Source: Massilia sp. PDC64 (GTDB lineage: Bacteria; Pseudomonadota; Gammaproteobacteria; Burkholderiales; Burkholderiaceae_D). From it: DNA of 64,000 nt. The notes beneath the pieces were generated by a model that worked only from the letters and a program-made list of their open reading frames with translations, was not told the DNA's origin and made no database searches. Location: positions 124,001 to 188,000 of the forward strand of contig NZ_FMZS01000006.1 in assembly GCF_900101265.1 (NCBI RefSeq), read 5' to 3'. The position numbers and the translations under genes were made by a program. Position 1 is the stretch's first letter. Each line of letters begins with the position of its first letter. This document shows positions 17,532 through 26,606 of this stretch, in pieces.

Positions 17532-19787
17532 ATGAAGCGACAGAACAACAAGAACACCTGGATCAACACTGCCGTCGGCACGGGCCTCCTGTTCGGCACC
17601 GCACTGGCAATCGCAGCCGACGCACCGCCCGACGAACCCGCGAGCGAAACTATCGCCGCCAGCATTCCGAGCGTGACCGTCACCGCGACGCGCCGCTCTG
17701 CCTCGCTGCAGTCGGTGCCGATCGCCGTGTCCGTGGTCGACGGCGAACAGCTCGAACGCAGCAACCGCACGGCGATCGACACGGTCGTGCAGGAGATCCC
17801 CAGCGCCACGTTCCGCCAGCAGGGCGGCAACAAGGATTCGACGATCTTCGTGCGCGGCATCGGTACCATCTCCACGTCGCCCGGCGTCGAGCCCACCGTC
17901 TCCACCGTCGTCGACGGCGTCGTGTATGCGCGTCCCGGCCAGGCGACGCTCGACCTGCTCGACATCGAACGCATCGAAGTGCTGCGCGGCCCGCAGGGCA
18001 CGCTGTTCGGCAAGAACGCGTCGTCCGGCGTGCTGAACATCGTCAGCCGCGCACCCTCCGCGCAGGCGGGCGGGTTCGCCGACGTGTCGTGGTACCAGGG
18101 CGACGAAAAGCGCGTGCGCGCCGGCGTCAACGGCAGCCTGAAGCCGGGCGTCGTGCGGGCGTCCATTGTCGCCGCGTATGCGGATTACGACGGTAACGTC
18201 GACAACCTCCACGCCGGCGGCGGCAAGGTCAATGGATACGAGCGCAAGGGCACGCGAGCCCGCGTCGACATCACGCCGAACGCGGACACGGACATTTCCC
18301 TGATCGCGGACTGGCTGAAGGCGGACAGCTCGCCCGTGCAGACCGCGTACCAGCAAAGCAATGCCGGCTTCGCGCAAGCGCTGCTGCCGGTGGTAGCGGG
18401 GCCGGAAAACCGCCGGGTAAATGCCGACATCGCGCCGGCCATCGAGGACGTCAACAAGGGCCTGTCCGCACAGGTCAACTGGCGCCACAACGGCTATGCC
18501 TACACGTCGATCACGGCCGTGCGCGACTGGGACAACACCCAGTACACGTCCGGCAATGCGATCGGCAACAGCGCGGAAGTGGCGCGCGTGACGGCCGCGT
18601 ATCCGGCGTCGCGCGACATCGGCACCGTCGACTTCCGCCAGGTGTCGCAGGAACTGCGCGTGGCATCGCCGCGCATCGACGTCGCCGGCCATGCCGTCGA
18701 CTACGTGGCCGGCCTGTACTACCTGCACGGTAAAGACGCAGAGGTCTATCGCCGCATCGTCACGACGGCATCGAGCGTCAACAGCGGCCGTGCGGACTAC
18801 GGCGTGACGAACGACAGCTATGCGGCGTTCGGCGAAGGCACGGTGGCGCTGGCGCAGGACTGGCGCGCCATCCTCGGCGCCCGCTGGACCCGCGACGAAC
18901 TCGAGTACCGCCACGCGCGCACGTCCACGCAGGCGACGGCGTTCGCCGGCGTGCAGCCGGGCACGCAGAGCAGCGGGGAGACCGCGCGCAACGGCTGGTC
19001 CGGCCGCCTCGGCCTGCAGCACGACCTGGGCGCCACCACGAACACGTACGCCACGTATTCGCGCGGCTACAAGGGTCCGGCCTATAACGTGTTCTTCAAC
19101 ATGCTGCCGCGCGACACAAACGCGCTCGATCCGGAGACGTCGAATTCGTTCGAGGTCGGCGTCAAGAGCTCGGCGTTCAACCGCCGCCTCACCGTCAACC
19201 TGGCCGCGTTCCACACGGACTACGACAACTACCAGGCGAATTTCTACGACACGGTGGCGGGCGCCGTCGTCACGCGCCTGATCAATGCGGGCAAAGTGTC
19301 CACGCGCGGCGTCGAGGCGGACATCGCCGCGCGGCCCACGCCGCAATGGACGCTGAATGCGGCGCTGGCCTATGTCGACGCGCGCATCGACGATTTCAAA
19401 TGCCCGGCCGCCGCGGCCGCATCGTGCTCGCTGAACGGCAAGACGCTGCCGTTCTCGCCGAAATTCAAGGCGTACCTGCGCGCGAACTACGCAGTGCCGC
19501 TGCCGAACGGCCTGCAGGCGGACTTCAATGCCGACTACAACTACCAGACGAAGACGCAGTTCGACCTGTTCCAGTCGCCGCTCGCGGTACAGGGCGCGTA
19601 CGGCATCGTCAACGCGGCCGTCGAACTGTCGTCCAGTGAGGGCGGCTGGCGCGTGGCCCTCGTCGGCAAGAACCTGGCCGACCGCTCGTATGCGACCAAC
19701 CTGATCGTCAACTCCGGCTACGTCAACCGCACCGTGCCGCGCGATGACCGCCGCTACGTCGGCATCACGGCGCGCAAGGAGTTCTGA
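17532..19787 (+). CDS. TonB-dependent outer-membrane receptor
   Basis: Receptor of 751 residues with a signal peptide (to about residue 29), a plug domain (SVPIAVSVVDGEQLERSN through IERIEVLRGPQGTLFGKN) and a long beta-barrel ending in phenylalanine (ITARKEF), as required for outer-membrane insertion. A TonB-box-like stretch SVTVTATRR precedes the plug. The sequence resembles receptors for organic substrates rather than classical siderophore receptors. The stop codon is immediately followed by the ATG of the flavin monooxygenase (TGAATG), so uptake and oxidation are coupled. The ligand is inferred from that neighbour and the SsuA-like gene. Confidence 0.93.
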   Translation: MKRQNNKNTWINTAVGTGLLFGTALAIAADAPPDEPASETIAASIPSVTVTATRRSASLQSVPIAVSVVDGEQLERSNRTAIDTVVQEIPSATFRQQGGNKDSTIFVRGIGTISTSPGVEPTVSTVVDGVVYARPGQATLDLLDIERIEVLRGPQGTLFGKNASSGVLNIVSRAPSAQAGGFADVSWYQGDEKRVRAGVNGSLKPGVVRASIVAAYADYDGNVDNLHAGGGKVNGYERKGTRARVDITPNADTDISLIADWLKADSSPVQTAYQQSNAGFAQALLPVVAGPENRRVNADIAPAIEDVNKGLSAQVNWRHNGYAYTSITAVRDWDNTQYTSGNAIGNSAEVARVTAAYPASRDIGTVDFRQVSQELRVASPRIDVAGHAVDYVAGLYYLHGKDAEVYRRIVTTASSVNSGRADYGVTNDSYAAFGEGTVALAQDWRAILGARWTRDELEYRHARTSTQATAFAGVQPGTQSSGETARNGWSGRLGLQHDLGATTNTYATYSRGYKGPAYNVFFNMLPRDTNALDPETSNSFEVGVKSSAFNRRLTVNLAAFHTDYDNYQANFYDTVAGAVVTRLINAGKVSTRGVEADIAARPTPQWTLNAALAYVDARIDDFKCPAAAAASCSLNGKTLPFSPKFKAYLRANYAVPLPNGLQADFNADYNYQTKTQFDLFQSPLAVQGAYGIVNAAVELSSSEGGWRVALVGKNLADRSYATNLIVNSGYVNRTVPRDDRRYVGITARKEF

Positions 19788-21062
19788 ATGCTGCACCTGA
19801 CTGCCTTCCTCGGGCCGTACGGCCACCACGTCGCCGCGTGGCGCCATCCGGATACGGACCTGAAGTCGTCCCTGTTCGACCTGTACCGGCACCAGGCGCA
19901 GGTCGCGGAGCGCGCCTGCCTGGATGCGGTCTTCTTCGCCGATAACGTGGCGCTGACCGGCACGCCGACCCTGGAGCCGCTCACGTTGCTGTCCGCGCTG
20001 GCGGCGTCGACGACGCACCTGGGCCTGATCGGCACCGTGACGACGACGTACAACGAGCCCTATCACGTGGCGCGCAAGGTGGCGTCGCTGGATGCCATCT
20101 CGAACGGGCGCGCGGGCTGGAACCTCGTCACGTCGGACAACGCGGCGGAGGCGGGCAATTTCGGCCGCACGGAACACGTGCCGCATGCCGAACGCTATGC
20201 CCGTGCACGCGAGTTCTACGACGTCGTCGATGGTTTATGGCGGACGATCGCCCCGGATGCCTTCGTCGACGACAAGGCGGGTGGCGTGCTGCTCGACCCG
20301 GGTAAAGTCCGGCCGCTGGACCACCACGGCGCACACTTCGACGTGGCCGGGCCGTTGAATGTGCGACCGAGCCCGCAGGGCCGGCCCGTCGTCGTGCAGG
20401 CGGGCAGCTCGGACACGGGCCGCGCGCTCGCCGCCGCCACGGCCGACATGGTGTTCACGGCGCAGCCCGACCTGGCCTCGAGCCTGGCGTTCTACCGCGA
20501 CATGCAGGCGCGCCGGGAGAAGGCCGGGCGCGGCCCCCTGCGCATCATGCCCGGCATCTATGCGGTCGTCGGCGAGTCGGAAGCGCATGCGCGCGACAAA
20601 TACGAGCAGTTGCAGGACCTGATCGAGCCGAAGGCCGGCCTCGCGCTGCTGGGCCGCATGATCGGCAATTTCGACCTGTCCGGCTACCCGCTCGACGGGC
20701 CGCTGCCCGAGCTGCCGCTGACGGACAATGGGCAGCGCAGCCGGCAGCAACTGCTGACGTCCATCGCGCAGGGCGAGAACCTGACGATCCGCCAGCTTTA
20801 TCAGCGTATCGCCGGCGGACGCGGGCACTTCACCGTCATCGGCACGGGGGCGCAGGTGGCGGACCGCATCCAGGAATGGTTCGAGGCAGGCGCCTGCGAC
20901 GGTTTCAACCTGATGGCGCCGGCCCTGCCGGGCGGGTTGGAGGATTTCGCACAATATGTCGTGCCGGAACTGCAGCGGCGCGGCCTGTTTCGCACGGCGT
21001 ACACGACCCGCACGCTGCGCGGGCATCTGGAGTTGCCACAAGGTGTGCTGGCCGCGCGGTAA
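19788..21062 (+). CDS. NtaA/SnaA/DszA-type FMN-dependent monooxygenase
   Basis: Luciferase-like flavin monooxygenase of 424 residues in the NtaA/SnaA/DszA/DmoA group, which use FMNH2 from a separate reductase to attack C-N, C-S or sulfone substrates. Typical segments are HVAAWRHPD near the N-terminus, FFADNVALTG, and SNGRAGWNLVTSDNAAEAGNFG. It starts directly at the receptor stop. No flavin reductase is in this cluster; the SsuE-like reductase at 38.6 kb could supply reduced FMN. Together with the TonB receptor and SsuA-like protein it suggests use of an organosulfur compound such as a sulfone or sulfonate. Confidence 0.88.
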   Translation: MLHLTAFLGPYGHHVAAWRHPDTDLKSSLFDLYRHQAQVAERACLDAVFFADNVALTGTPTLEPLTLLSALAASTTHLGLIGTVTTTYNEPYHVARKVASLDAISNGRAGWNLVTSDNAAEAGNFGRTEHVPHAERYARAREFYDVVDGLWRTIAPDAFVDDKAGGVLLDPGKVRPLDHHGAHFDVAGPLNVRPSPQGRPVVVQAGSSDTGRALAAATADMVFTAQPDLASSLAFYRDMQARREKAGRGPLRIMPGIYAVVGESEAHARDKYEQLQDLIEPKAGLALLGRMIGNFDLSGYPLDGPLPELPLTDNGQRSRQQLLTSIAQGENLTIRQLYQRIAGGRGHFTVIGTGAQVADRIQEWFEAGACDGFNLMAPALPGGLEDFAQYVVPELQRRGLFRTAYTTRTLRGHLELPQGVLAAR

Positions 21063-21072
21063 GCCATCTTTA

Positions 21073-21096
21073 AGCCGGGCGGGACACCCCGGCTTG
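21073..21096 (+). terminator. Hairpin after the flavin monooxygenase
   Basis: 8-bp stem AAGCCGGG (21073-21080) with CCCGGCTT (21089-21096). It marks the right edge of the organosulfur island; there is no U-run. Confidence 0.45.
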
Positions 21097-21097
21097 T

Positions 21098-21103
21098 ATA
21101 ATG
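21098..21103 (+). promoter_or_regulatory. Candidate -10 box of ubiE
   Basis: Perfect TATAAT directly after the hairpin and 25 nt upstream of the ubiE ATG. No convincing -35 is visible. Confidence 0.42.
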
Positions 21104-21128
21104 TGGCAAGACTAAACGGCTTGCTACT

Positions 21129-21863
21129 ATGACCAACACCACCCATTTCGGCTACAAAACCGTCTCGGAAGACGAGAAGGTCCACGAGGTAGCCAAGGTA
21201 TTCCACTCGGTCGCGTCCAAATACGACGTGATGAACGACCTGATGTCCGCCGGCCTGCACCGCGTGTGGAAGGCGTTCACCATCGCCCAGGCCGGCATTC
21301 GTCCCGGCTTCAAGGTGCTCGACATCGCGGGCGGCACGGGCGACCTGTCGAAGGCGTTCGCGAAGCAGGCGGGGCCGAGCGGCGAGGTCTGGCTCACGGA
21401 CATCAACGAGTCGATGCTGCGCGTGGGCCGCGATCGTCTATTGAACAAAGGCCTGGTGACCCCCACCTTGCTGTGTGATGCGGAAAAACTGCCGTTCCCG
21501 GACAATTATTTCGATCGCGTCAGCGTGGCCTTTGGCCTGCGCAACATGACGCACAAGGATCAGGCCCTGGCGGAAATGCGCCGGGTACTCAAGCCGGGCG
21601 GCAAGTTGCTCGTGCTGGAGTTTTCGAAAGTGGCGGCGCCGCTGCAAAAGCCGTACGACGTGTATTCGTTCTCGGTGCTGCCGTGGCTGGGCCAGCGCAT
21701 CGCCAACGATGCGGAAAGCTACCGGTATCTGGCGGAATCGATCCGCATGCACCCGGACCAGGAAACGCTGAAGACGATGATGGAAACGGCGGGCCTGGAA
21801 CGCGTCCAGTACTACAACCTGACGGCCGGTGTGGCCGCACTGCACACCGGCATCAAACTTTGA
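21129..21863 (+). CDS. ubiE: Ubiquinone/menaquinone C-methyltransferase UbiE
   Basis: SAM-dependent C-methyltransferase of 244 residues acting on 2-methoxy-6-polyprenyl-benzoquinol (ubiquinone) and demethylmenaquinone. The SAM motif [17 protein letters not shown], the acidic DINESML and the family signatures [17 protein letters not shown] and [22 protein letters not shown] are present. It heads the ubiE, Tim44-like, ubiJ, ubiB series. The start [18 protein letters not shown] is standard for the family. Confidence 0.97.
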   Translation: MTNTTHFGYKTVSEDEKVHEVAKVFHSVASKYDVMNDLMSAGLHRVWKAFTIAQAGIRPGFKVLDIAGGTGDLSKAFAKQAGPSGEVWLTDINESMLRVGRDRLLNKGLVTPTLLCDAEKLPFPDNYFDRVSVAFGLRNMTHKDQALAEMRRVLKPGGKLLVLEFSKVAAPLQKPYDVYSFSVLPWLGQRIANDAESYRYLAESIRMHPDQETLKTMMETAGLERVQYYNLTAGVAALHTGIKL

Positions 21864-21872
21864 GGTGAGCTG

Positions 21873-22823
21873 ATGAAAAAGTTTTTGGCCAGCATGATGA
21901 TCGCGCTGATGACGCTGTCCAGCGTTGCCGACGCGCGCCCGGTCGGCGGTGGCCGTTCCTTCGGCCGCCAGTCGCAGTCCGTGAGCCGCATGCGCGCCCC
22001 GGCGCCCGCACCGGCACCGGCGCCTTACCAGCAGCCTTCGTACCAGCAGCGTCCGGCACCGGCCCCGATGGCGCCGGCCCAGGTGCCGCAGAAGCGGCCG
22101 AGCATGTGGAAAGGCGTGCTGGGTGGCGCATTGCTGGGCCTCGGCCTGGGCGCGCTGTTCTCGCACTTCGGCATCGGCGGCGCGATGGCCAGCGCCCTGT
22201 CGTCGATCCTGATGATCCTGCTGCTCGTGTTCGCCGTGATGTTCATCATCCGCATGTTCCGCCGCAAGGACACGCCGGCCAACCCGACTTTTACGGGCTT
22301 TAACCGGGATCCCGTGCCGGCTTCGGCCACGCCGGAAATCGGTTCGGGCCTGAACAGCGCCTACGCGGGCAACCAGGGCGGCTTCCAGTCGGGCTTCTCG
22401 AATGCGCCGTCCCTCGACAAGGCCGCGCCCGCCCATGAACAGTGGGGCGTGCCGGCCGGATTCGACACGGAAGCCTTCCTGCGCCACGCGAAGGCGTCGT
22501 TCATCCGCATGCAAGCCGCCTGGGACCGCGGCGACCTGGCCGACCTGCGCGAATTCACGTCGCCCGAGGTGTATGCCGAACTGTCGCTGCAGATCCAGGA
22601 ACGGGGCGGCCAGCCGGACTACACGGAAGTGGTCAACATCGATTCCCAGCTGCTGGGCATCGAGACGACCGACCGCGATTACCTGGCGAGCGTCCAGTTC
22701 AACGGCATGATCCGCAACGCACCGGGCGCGGCGCCGGAACCGTTCGTCGAAGTGTGGAACCTGGCCAAGCCGCTGACCGGCAATGGCGGCTGGGTCCTGG
22801 CGGGCATTCAGCAGATCACTTAA
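21873..22823 (+). CDS. Tim44-like domain protein
   Basis: Protein of 316 residues: signal-like N-terminus (MKKFLASMMIALMTLSSVADA), a Pro/Ala/Gln-rich linker with APAPAPAPAP, a glycine-rich hydrophobic stretch (GALLGLGLGALFSHFGIGG) and a transmembrane segment (SILMILLLVFAVMFIIRMF), then a C-terminal Tim44-like domain (AFLRHAKASFIRMQAAWDRGD onward). Such genes sit between ubiE and ubiJ in many betaproteobacteria; the role is unknown, possibly an inner-membrane scaffold. The gap to ubiE is 9 nt. A terminator lies downstream, before ubiJ. Confidence 0.88.
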   Translation: MKKFLASMMIALMTLSSVADARPVGGGRSFGRQSQSVSRMRAPAPAPAPAPYQQPSYQQRPAPAPMAPAQVPQKRPSMWKGVLGGALLGLGLGALFSHFGIGGAMASALSSILMILLLVFAVMFIIRMFRRKDTPANPTFTGFNRDPVPASATPEIGSGLNSAYAGNQGGFQSGFSNAPSLDKAAPAHEQWGVPAGFDTEAFLRHAKASFIRMQAAWDRGDLADLREFTSPEVYAELSLQIQERGGQPDYTEVVNIDSQLLGIETTDRDYLASVQFNGMIRNAPGAAPEPFVEVWNLAKPLTGNGGWVLAGIQQIT

Positions 22824-22883
22824 AATTTTCGCAAGAAAAAGCTTGTGCTCCGGGGTTTATGCTTCGGTGAACTGGTAAGATCG

Positions 22884-22917
22884 AAACCGCCCGACCTATG
22901 CCGGGCGGTTTTATTTT
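22884..22917 (+). terminator. Intrinsic terminator between the Tim44-like gene and ubiJ
   Basis: Perfect 10-bp stem AAACCGCCCG (22884-22893) with CGGGCGGTTT (22902-22911), followed by TATTTTG. It ends only a few bases before the ubiJ start, so ubiJ-ubiB need readthrough or a promoter overlapping the hairpin. Confidence 0.8.
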
Positions 22918-22923
22918 GTGTAG

Positions 22924-23589
22924 ATGAAAATGGGCATGTCTTCGACTTCTCCTTTCCTGTCGCCGTCCGCCCCGGCCGTGGCGACGATCAATCACCTGCT
23001 GGCGCAGGAAGCGTGGGCGCGCGACGCCCTGATGCGCCATGCCGGCAAGACCGCCGTCATCGACACGGGACACCTGGCCCTGCGCATGCGCGTCGCGCGC
23101 GACGGCATGCTCGAGACGGCGGGCGCCGATGACGCGGCCAGCGTCACCATCCACGTCAAGCTGTCCGACCTGCCTCTGATCCTGCAGAACCGCGACCGCG
23201 CGTTTTCGTACGTACGGATCGAGGGCGATGCCGAGTTTGCCAACACGATCTCGCAATTGTCCAAGGGCCTGCGCTGGGATGCCGAGCACGACCTCGAACG
23301 GGTGTTCGGGCCGATCGGCGCCGTGCGGCTGGCCGGCGGCGCGCGTGCCGCGGTGACGGGCGCGGCCACAGCCGGACGCCGGCTCGCGGAAAACGTCGCC
23401 GAATTCCTGCTGGAAGAACGCCGCGTGCTCGTGCGCCCGGCGACTGTCGATCAATTCGCCGACGACGTCGGCCGCCTGCGCGACGACGTCGAGCGCACGG
23501 CCAAGCGCATCGCCAAACTGGAGCAGAAGCTTGCTGCCCGCAGCATCGCTCCCGTTCCGACGACCCCTGACACGCCTTCGGACCACTGA
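22924..23589 (+). CDS. ubiJ: Ubiquinone biosynthesis accessory factor UbiJ (SCP2 domain)
   Basis: Protein of up to 221 residues with an SCP2/sterol-carrier-like lipid-binding domain ([17 protein letters not shown] to [16 protein letters not shown]) and a C-terminal coiled-coil-like segment ([20 protein letters not shown]). UbiJ works with UbiK in the soluble ubiquinone-assembly complex and binds the hydrophobic intermediates. It overlaps ubiB (TGATG), the conserved ubiJ-ubiB pair. ATGs at 22924, 22930 and 22936 are all possible starts; the first is very close to the preceding terminator, so a later one may be used. Confidence 0.9.
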   Translation: MKMGMSSTSPFLSPSAPAVATINHLLAQEAWARDALMRHAGKTAVIDTGHLALRMRVARDGMLETAGADDAASVTIHVKLSDLPLILQNRDRAFSYVRIEGDAEFANTISQLSKGLRWDAEHDLERVFGPIGAVRLAGGARAAVTGAATAGRRLAENVAEFLLEERRVLVRPATVDQFADDVGRLRDDVERTAKRIAKLEQKLAARSIAPVPTTPDTPSDH

Positions 23590-25157
23590 TGATCCTGAAA
23601 TTCCTGCGCCTGCTGAAGATCTTCACCGTCATCGTCAAGTATGGCCTGGACGAGATCGCGATTTCCGGCCTGCACGTACCGCGTACCGCCCGCCTGATCA
23701 ATACCGTCTTCTTCTGGCGCCGCATCACGTCGCCCCGCGCGATCCGCCTGCGCCTCGCGCTGGAAGAGCTGGGTCCGATCTTCGTGAAATTCGGCCAGGT
23801 GCTGTCGACCCGGCCCGACCTGATGCCGCCGGACATCGTTGAAGAACTGTCGCTGCTGCAAGACCGCGTGCCGCCGTTCGATTCCGACCTGGCCGTCGCC
23901 CAGATCACGCGCTCCCTCGGCGCGTCGCCGGAGACGCTGTTCGCGTCGTTCGAGCGCACGCCCGTCGCATCCGCGTCAATTGCCCAGGTGCACTTTGCCA
24001 CGCTTAAGAATGGCAAGCAGGTCGCCGTGAAAGTGCTGCGTCCGGGCATGAAGACGACGATCGACGAAGACATTGCTCTGATGCAGATGGCCGCCGGCCT
24101 CATCGAAAAGGTCTGGGCCGACAGCCGCCGCCTGAAACCGCGCGAAGTCGTGGCCGAGTTCGACAAATACCTGCACGACGAGCTGGACCTGATGCGCGAG
24201 GCAGCCAACGCGAGCCAGCTGCGCCGCAATTTCGCGAATTCCGATTTGCTGATGGTGCCGGAAATGTACTGGGACTATTGTTCCAGCAGCGTGATCGTGA
24301 TGGAACGCATGAACGGCATCCCGATCTCGCAGACGGACCGCCTCGTCGCGGCCGGCATCGACCTCAAGAAATTGTCCAGCGACGGTGTCGAGATCTTCTT
24401 CACGCAAGTCTTCCGCGACGGCTTTTTTCACGCGGACATGCACCCGGGCAATATCCTTGTGTCGATCGATCCCGAGACGTTCGGGCGCTACATCGCGCTG
24501 GACTTCGGCATCGTCGGCACCCTGAACGATTTCGACAAGGATTACCTGTCGCAGAACTTCCTCGCCTTCTTCCGCCGCGACTACAAGCGCGTGGCCGAGG
24601 CGCACATCGAATCGGGCTGGGCGCCGCGCGAGACCCGCGTTGACGAACTGGAAGCTGCCGTGCGCGCAACGTGCGAGCCGATCTTTGACCGTCCTCTCAA
24701 GGACATTTCGTTCGGCCAAGTGCTGCTGCGCCTGTTCCAGACGTCGCGCCGCTTCAACGTCGAAGTGCAGCCGCAGCTCGTGCTGTTGCAGAAGACCATG
24801 CTGAACATCGAAGGCCTCGGCCGCCAGCTCGATCCGGACCTCGACCTGTGGAAGACGGCGAAACCGTACCTGGAGCGCTGGATGGCCGAGCAGGTCGGCT
24901 GGCGCGCGTTCGTCGACCGGCTGCGCGACGAGGCGCCCCGTTACGCGGCGATCTTCCCGCAACTGCCGCGCCTGGCGCACCAGGTGCTGGAACGGCATGC
25001 GCACCGCGAAGTCGACCAGGACGCCGTCATGGCGATGCTGCTGCTCGAGCAGCGCCGGACCAACCGCCTCCTGGCGTTCGTCGCGTGCGTGACGGGCGTG
25101 CTCGCGGTGCTGGTCGTCGGCATGCATCTCTCGGACCACTGGAACTGGGGCTTGTAA
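23589..25157 (+). CDS. ubiB: Ubiquinone biosynthesis protein UbiB (ABC1/ADCK family)
   Basis: Atypical kinase-fold protein of 522 residues required for ubiquinone synthesis, thought to use ATPase activity to extract lipid intermediates. It shows the family KxGQ signature in [16 protein letters not shown], the Ala-rich nucleotide loop [11 protein letters not shown], the [11 protein letters not shown] catalytic-type loop with LDFGIVG, and hydrophobic C-terminal helices ([19 protein letters not shown]). It overlaps ubiJ upstream and the methyltransferase gene downstream (TAATG), so the three are translationally coupled. Confidence 0.97.
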   Translation: MILKFLRLLKIFTVIVKYGLDEIAISGLHVPRTARLINTVFFWRRITSPRAIRLRLALEELGPIFVKFGQVLSTRPDLMPPDIVEELSLLQDRVPPFDSDLAVAQITRSLGASPETLFASFERTPVASASIAQVHFATLKNGKQVAVKVLRPGMKTTIDEDIALMQMAAGLIEKVWADSRRLKPREVVAEFDKYLHDELDLMREAANASQLRRNFANSDLLMVPEMYWDYCSSSVIVMERMNGIPISQTDRLVAAGIDLKKLSSDGVEIFFTQVFRDGFFHADMHPGNILVSIDPETFGRYIALDFGIVGTLNDFDKDYLSQNFLAFFRRDYKRVAEAHIESGWAPRETRVDELEAAVRATCEPIFDRPLKDISFGQVLLRLFQTSRRFNVEVQPQLVLLQKTMLNIEGLGRQLDPDLDLWKTAKPYLERWMAEQVGWRAFVDRLRDEAPRYAAIFPQLPRLAHQVLERHAHREVDQDAVMAMLLLEQRRTNRLLAFVACVTGVLAVLVVGMHLSDHWNWGL

Positions 25158-25759
25158 TGGCCTCGGTGCCGGATTTCGCCAGCCGCGATCCGCTGTCGCC
25201 GCAATTCTGGGACGAGCGCTTCGAGCGCGATTTCACGCCGTGGGAGCGGGGCGGGGTGTCGGCGGCGTTGCGGCGGTTCGTGGCGGCGTCTCGACCACTC
25301 ATAACGCTGGTGCCGGGCTGCGGTTCCGCGCGCGAACTCACGCTGATGTGCGACGCCGGTTGGGACGCCACCGCCATCGATTTCTCGCCCGAAGCCGTCG
25401 CGCGCGCCCGCGCGCTGGCCGGACCGTGGGCGGACCGCATCCTGCAAGCCGATTTCTTCGCGTATGCACCGGAACAGCCGCTGGACCTCGTCTACGAACA
25501 GGCGTTCCTGTGCGCGCTGCCGCGGGCGCGCAGGCCGGACGTGGCGCGGCGCTGGGCCGAGTTGCTGGGGCAGGGCGGCCTGCTGGCCGGTTATTTCTAT
25601 TTCGACGCGGCGCCGAAGGGGCCGCCGTTCGGGATCGCGCGCGAAGAACTGGATGCCTTGCTGGCGCCGGCGTTCGAGTGCATCGTCGATGAAGCCGTCG
25701 AGGATTCGATCCCTGTCTTCGCTGGCAAGGAACGCTGGATGATCTGGCGGCGCCTGTAG
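25157..25759 (+). CDS. TPMT-like SAM-dependent methyltransferase
   Basis: Protein of 200 residues in the thiopurine S-methyltransferase-like group. Characteristic are the N-terminal PQFWDERFERDFTPWERGG and the SAM motif LVPGCGSARELTLMCDAGW, then AIDFSPEAV. The ATG overlaps the ubiB stop by one base. It regularly follows ubiB in related bacteria, but no role in ubiquinone synthesis is established; the substrate may be a thiol or metalloid. After it the conserved series is interrupted by the SDR/AraC/IS segment. Confidence 0.86.
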   Translation: MASVPDFASRDPLSPQFWDERFERDFTPWERGGVSAALRRFVAASRPLITLVPGCGSARELTLMCDAGWDATAIDFSPEAVARARALAGPWADRILQADFFAYAPEQPLDLVYEQAFLCALPRARRPDVARRWAELLGQGGLLAGYFYFDAAPKGPPFGIAREELDALLAPAFECIVDEAVEDSIPVFAGKERWMIWRRL

Positions 25760-25849
25760 GATCAGGCAAGAACGGCTCGGTTTCCGGCAACGGCCGGGCC
25801 GCGCGGCGCCCGATACTGGTTGCTCCTCAACCACCGACAGGAGCACATC

Positions 25850-26605
25850 ATGGCGAAGATTGCCATCGTTACCGGCGCCAGCCGCGGCCTCGGCCGCAAC
25901 ACCGCATTGCACATCGCCCGCGGCGGCGGCGACGTCATCCTCACTTACCAGAGCCGCGAAGACGATGCCCGTGCGGTCGTCGACGAGATCCGCACGCTGG
26001 GCCGCAAGGCGCTGGCGCTGCAGCTGGACGTCGGGAACTCGGCCGGCTTCCCGCTGTTCGTCGAGCAGGTGCGGGCCGGCCTGCGCGACGTCTGGCAGCG
26101 CGACCGGTTCGACCACCTCGTCAACAACGCCGGCCACGGCGACATGGCCACCATCGAAGACACGACGGAGGCGCAGTTCGACCGTCTGATGAACGTCCAC
26201 GTGAAGGGGGTGTTCTTCCTGACGCAGGCGCTGTTGCCGCTGCTGGCGGACGGCGGCCGCATCGTGAACTTGTCGTCCGGACTGACGCGCGTGTCATATC
26301 CCGGCTTCGGCGCGTACGCGGCGGCCAAGGGTGCGGTCGAAGTGCTCACCGTGTATCTGGCCCGGGAACTGGGCCGGCGCGGCATCACCGTCAACACGGT
26401 GGCGCCGGGTGCCATCGAGACGGATTTCCTCGGCGGCGCCGTGCGCGACACGCCCGACCTGAACGCGGTCTTCGCGCAGATGACGGCACTCGGCCGCGTG
26501 GGCAGGCCGGACGACATCGGACCGGTGATCGCCAACCTGCTGGGCGAGGGCAACGGCTGGATGACCGGTCAGCGCATCGAAGTGTCGGGCGGCCAGGTGA
26601 TCTGA
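25850..26605 (+). CDS. Short-chain dehydrogenase/reductase
   Basis: Classical SDR of 251 residues: NAD(P)-binding TGASRGLGRNTA near residue 9, the NNAG motif (VNNAGHGDMA), the catalytic serine in LSSGLTR and the YxxxK pair in YAAAKGAVEV. The C-terminal RLGRPDDIGPV-type segment (GRVGRPDDIGPVIANLL) is of FabG-like enzymes. An AGGAG site precedes ATG 25850. It is tail-to-tail with the AraC-family gene (1-nt gap). Substrate unknown; SDR plus AraC pairs of this kind are common accessory units. Confidence 0.92.
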   Translation: MAKIAIVTGASRGLGRNTALHIARGGGDVILTYQSREDDARAVVDEIRTLGRKALALQLDVGNSAGFPLFVEQVRAGLRDVWQRDRFDHLVNNAGHGDMATIEDTTEAQFDRLMNVHVKGVFFLTQALLPLLADGGRIVNLSSGLTRVSYPGFGAYAAAKGAVEVLTVYLARELGRRGITVNTVAPGAIETDFLGGAVRDTPDLNAVFAQMTALGRVGRPDDIGPVIANLLGEGNGWMTGQRIEVSGGQVI

Positions 26606-26606
26606 T

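Noticed and set aside
19788..21062. Second SsuD
   Set aside because: The sequence pattern (HVAAWRHPD, NLVTSDNAAEAGNFG) is of the NtaA/SnaA/DszA group, distinct from the SsuD encoded at 40.2 kb.
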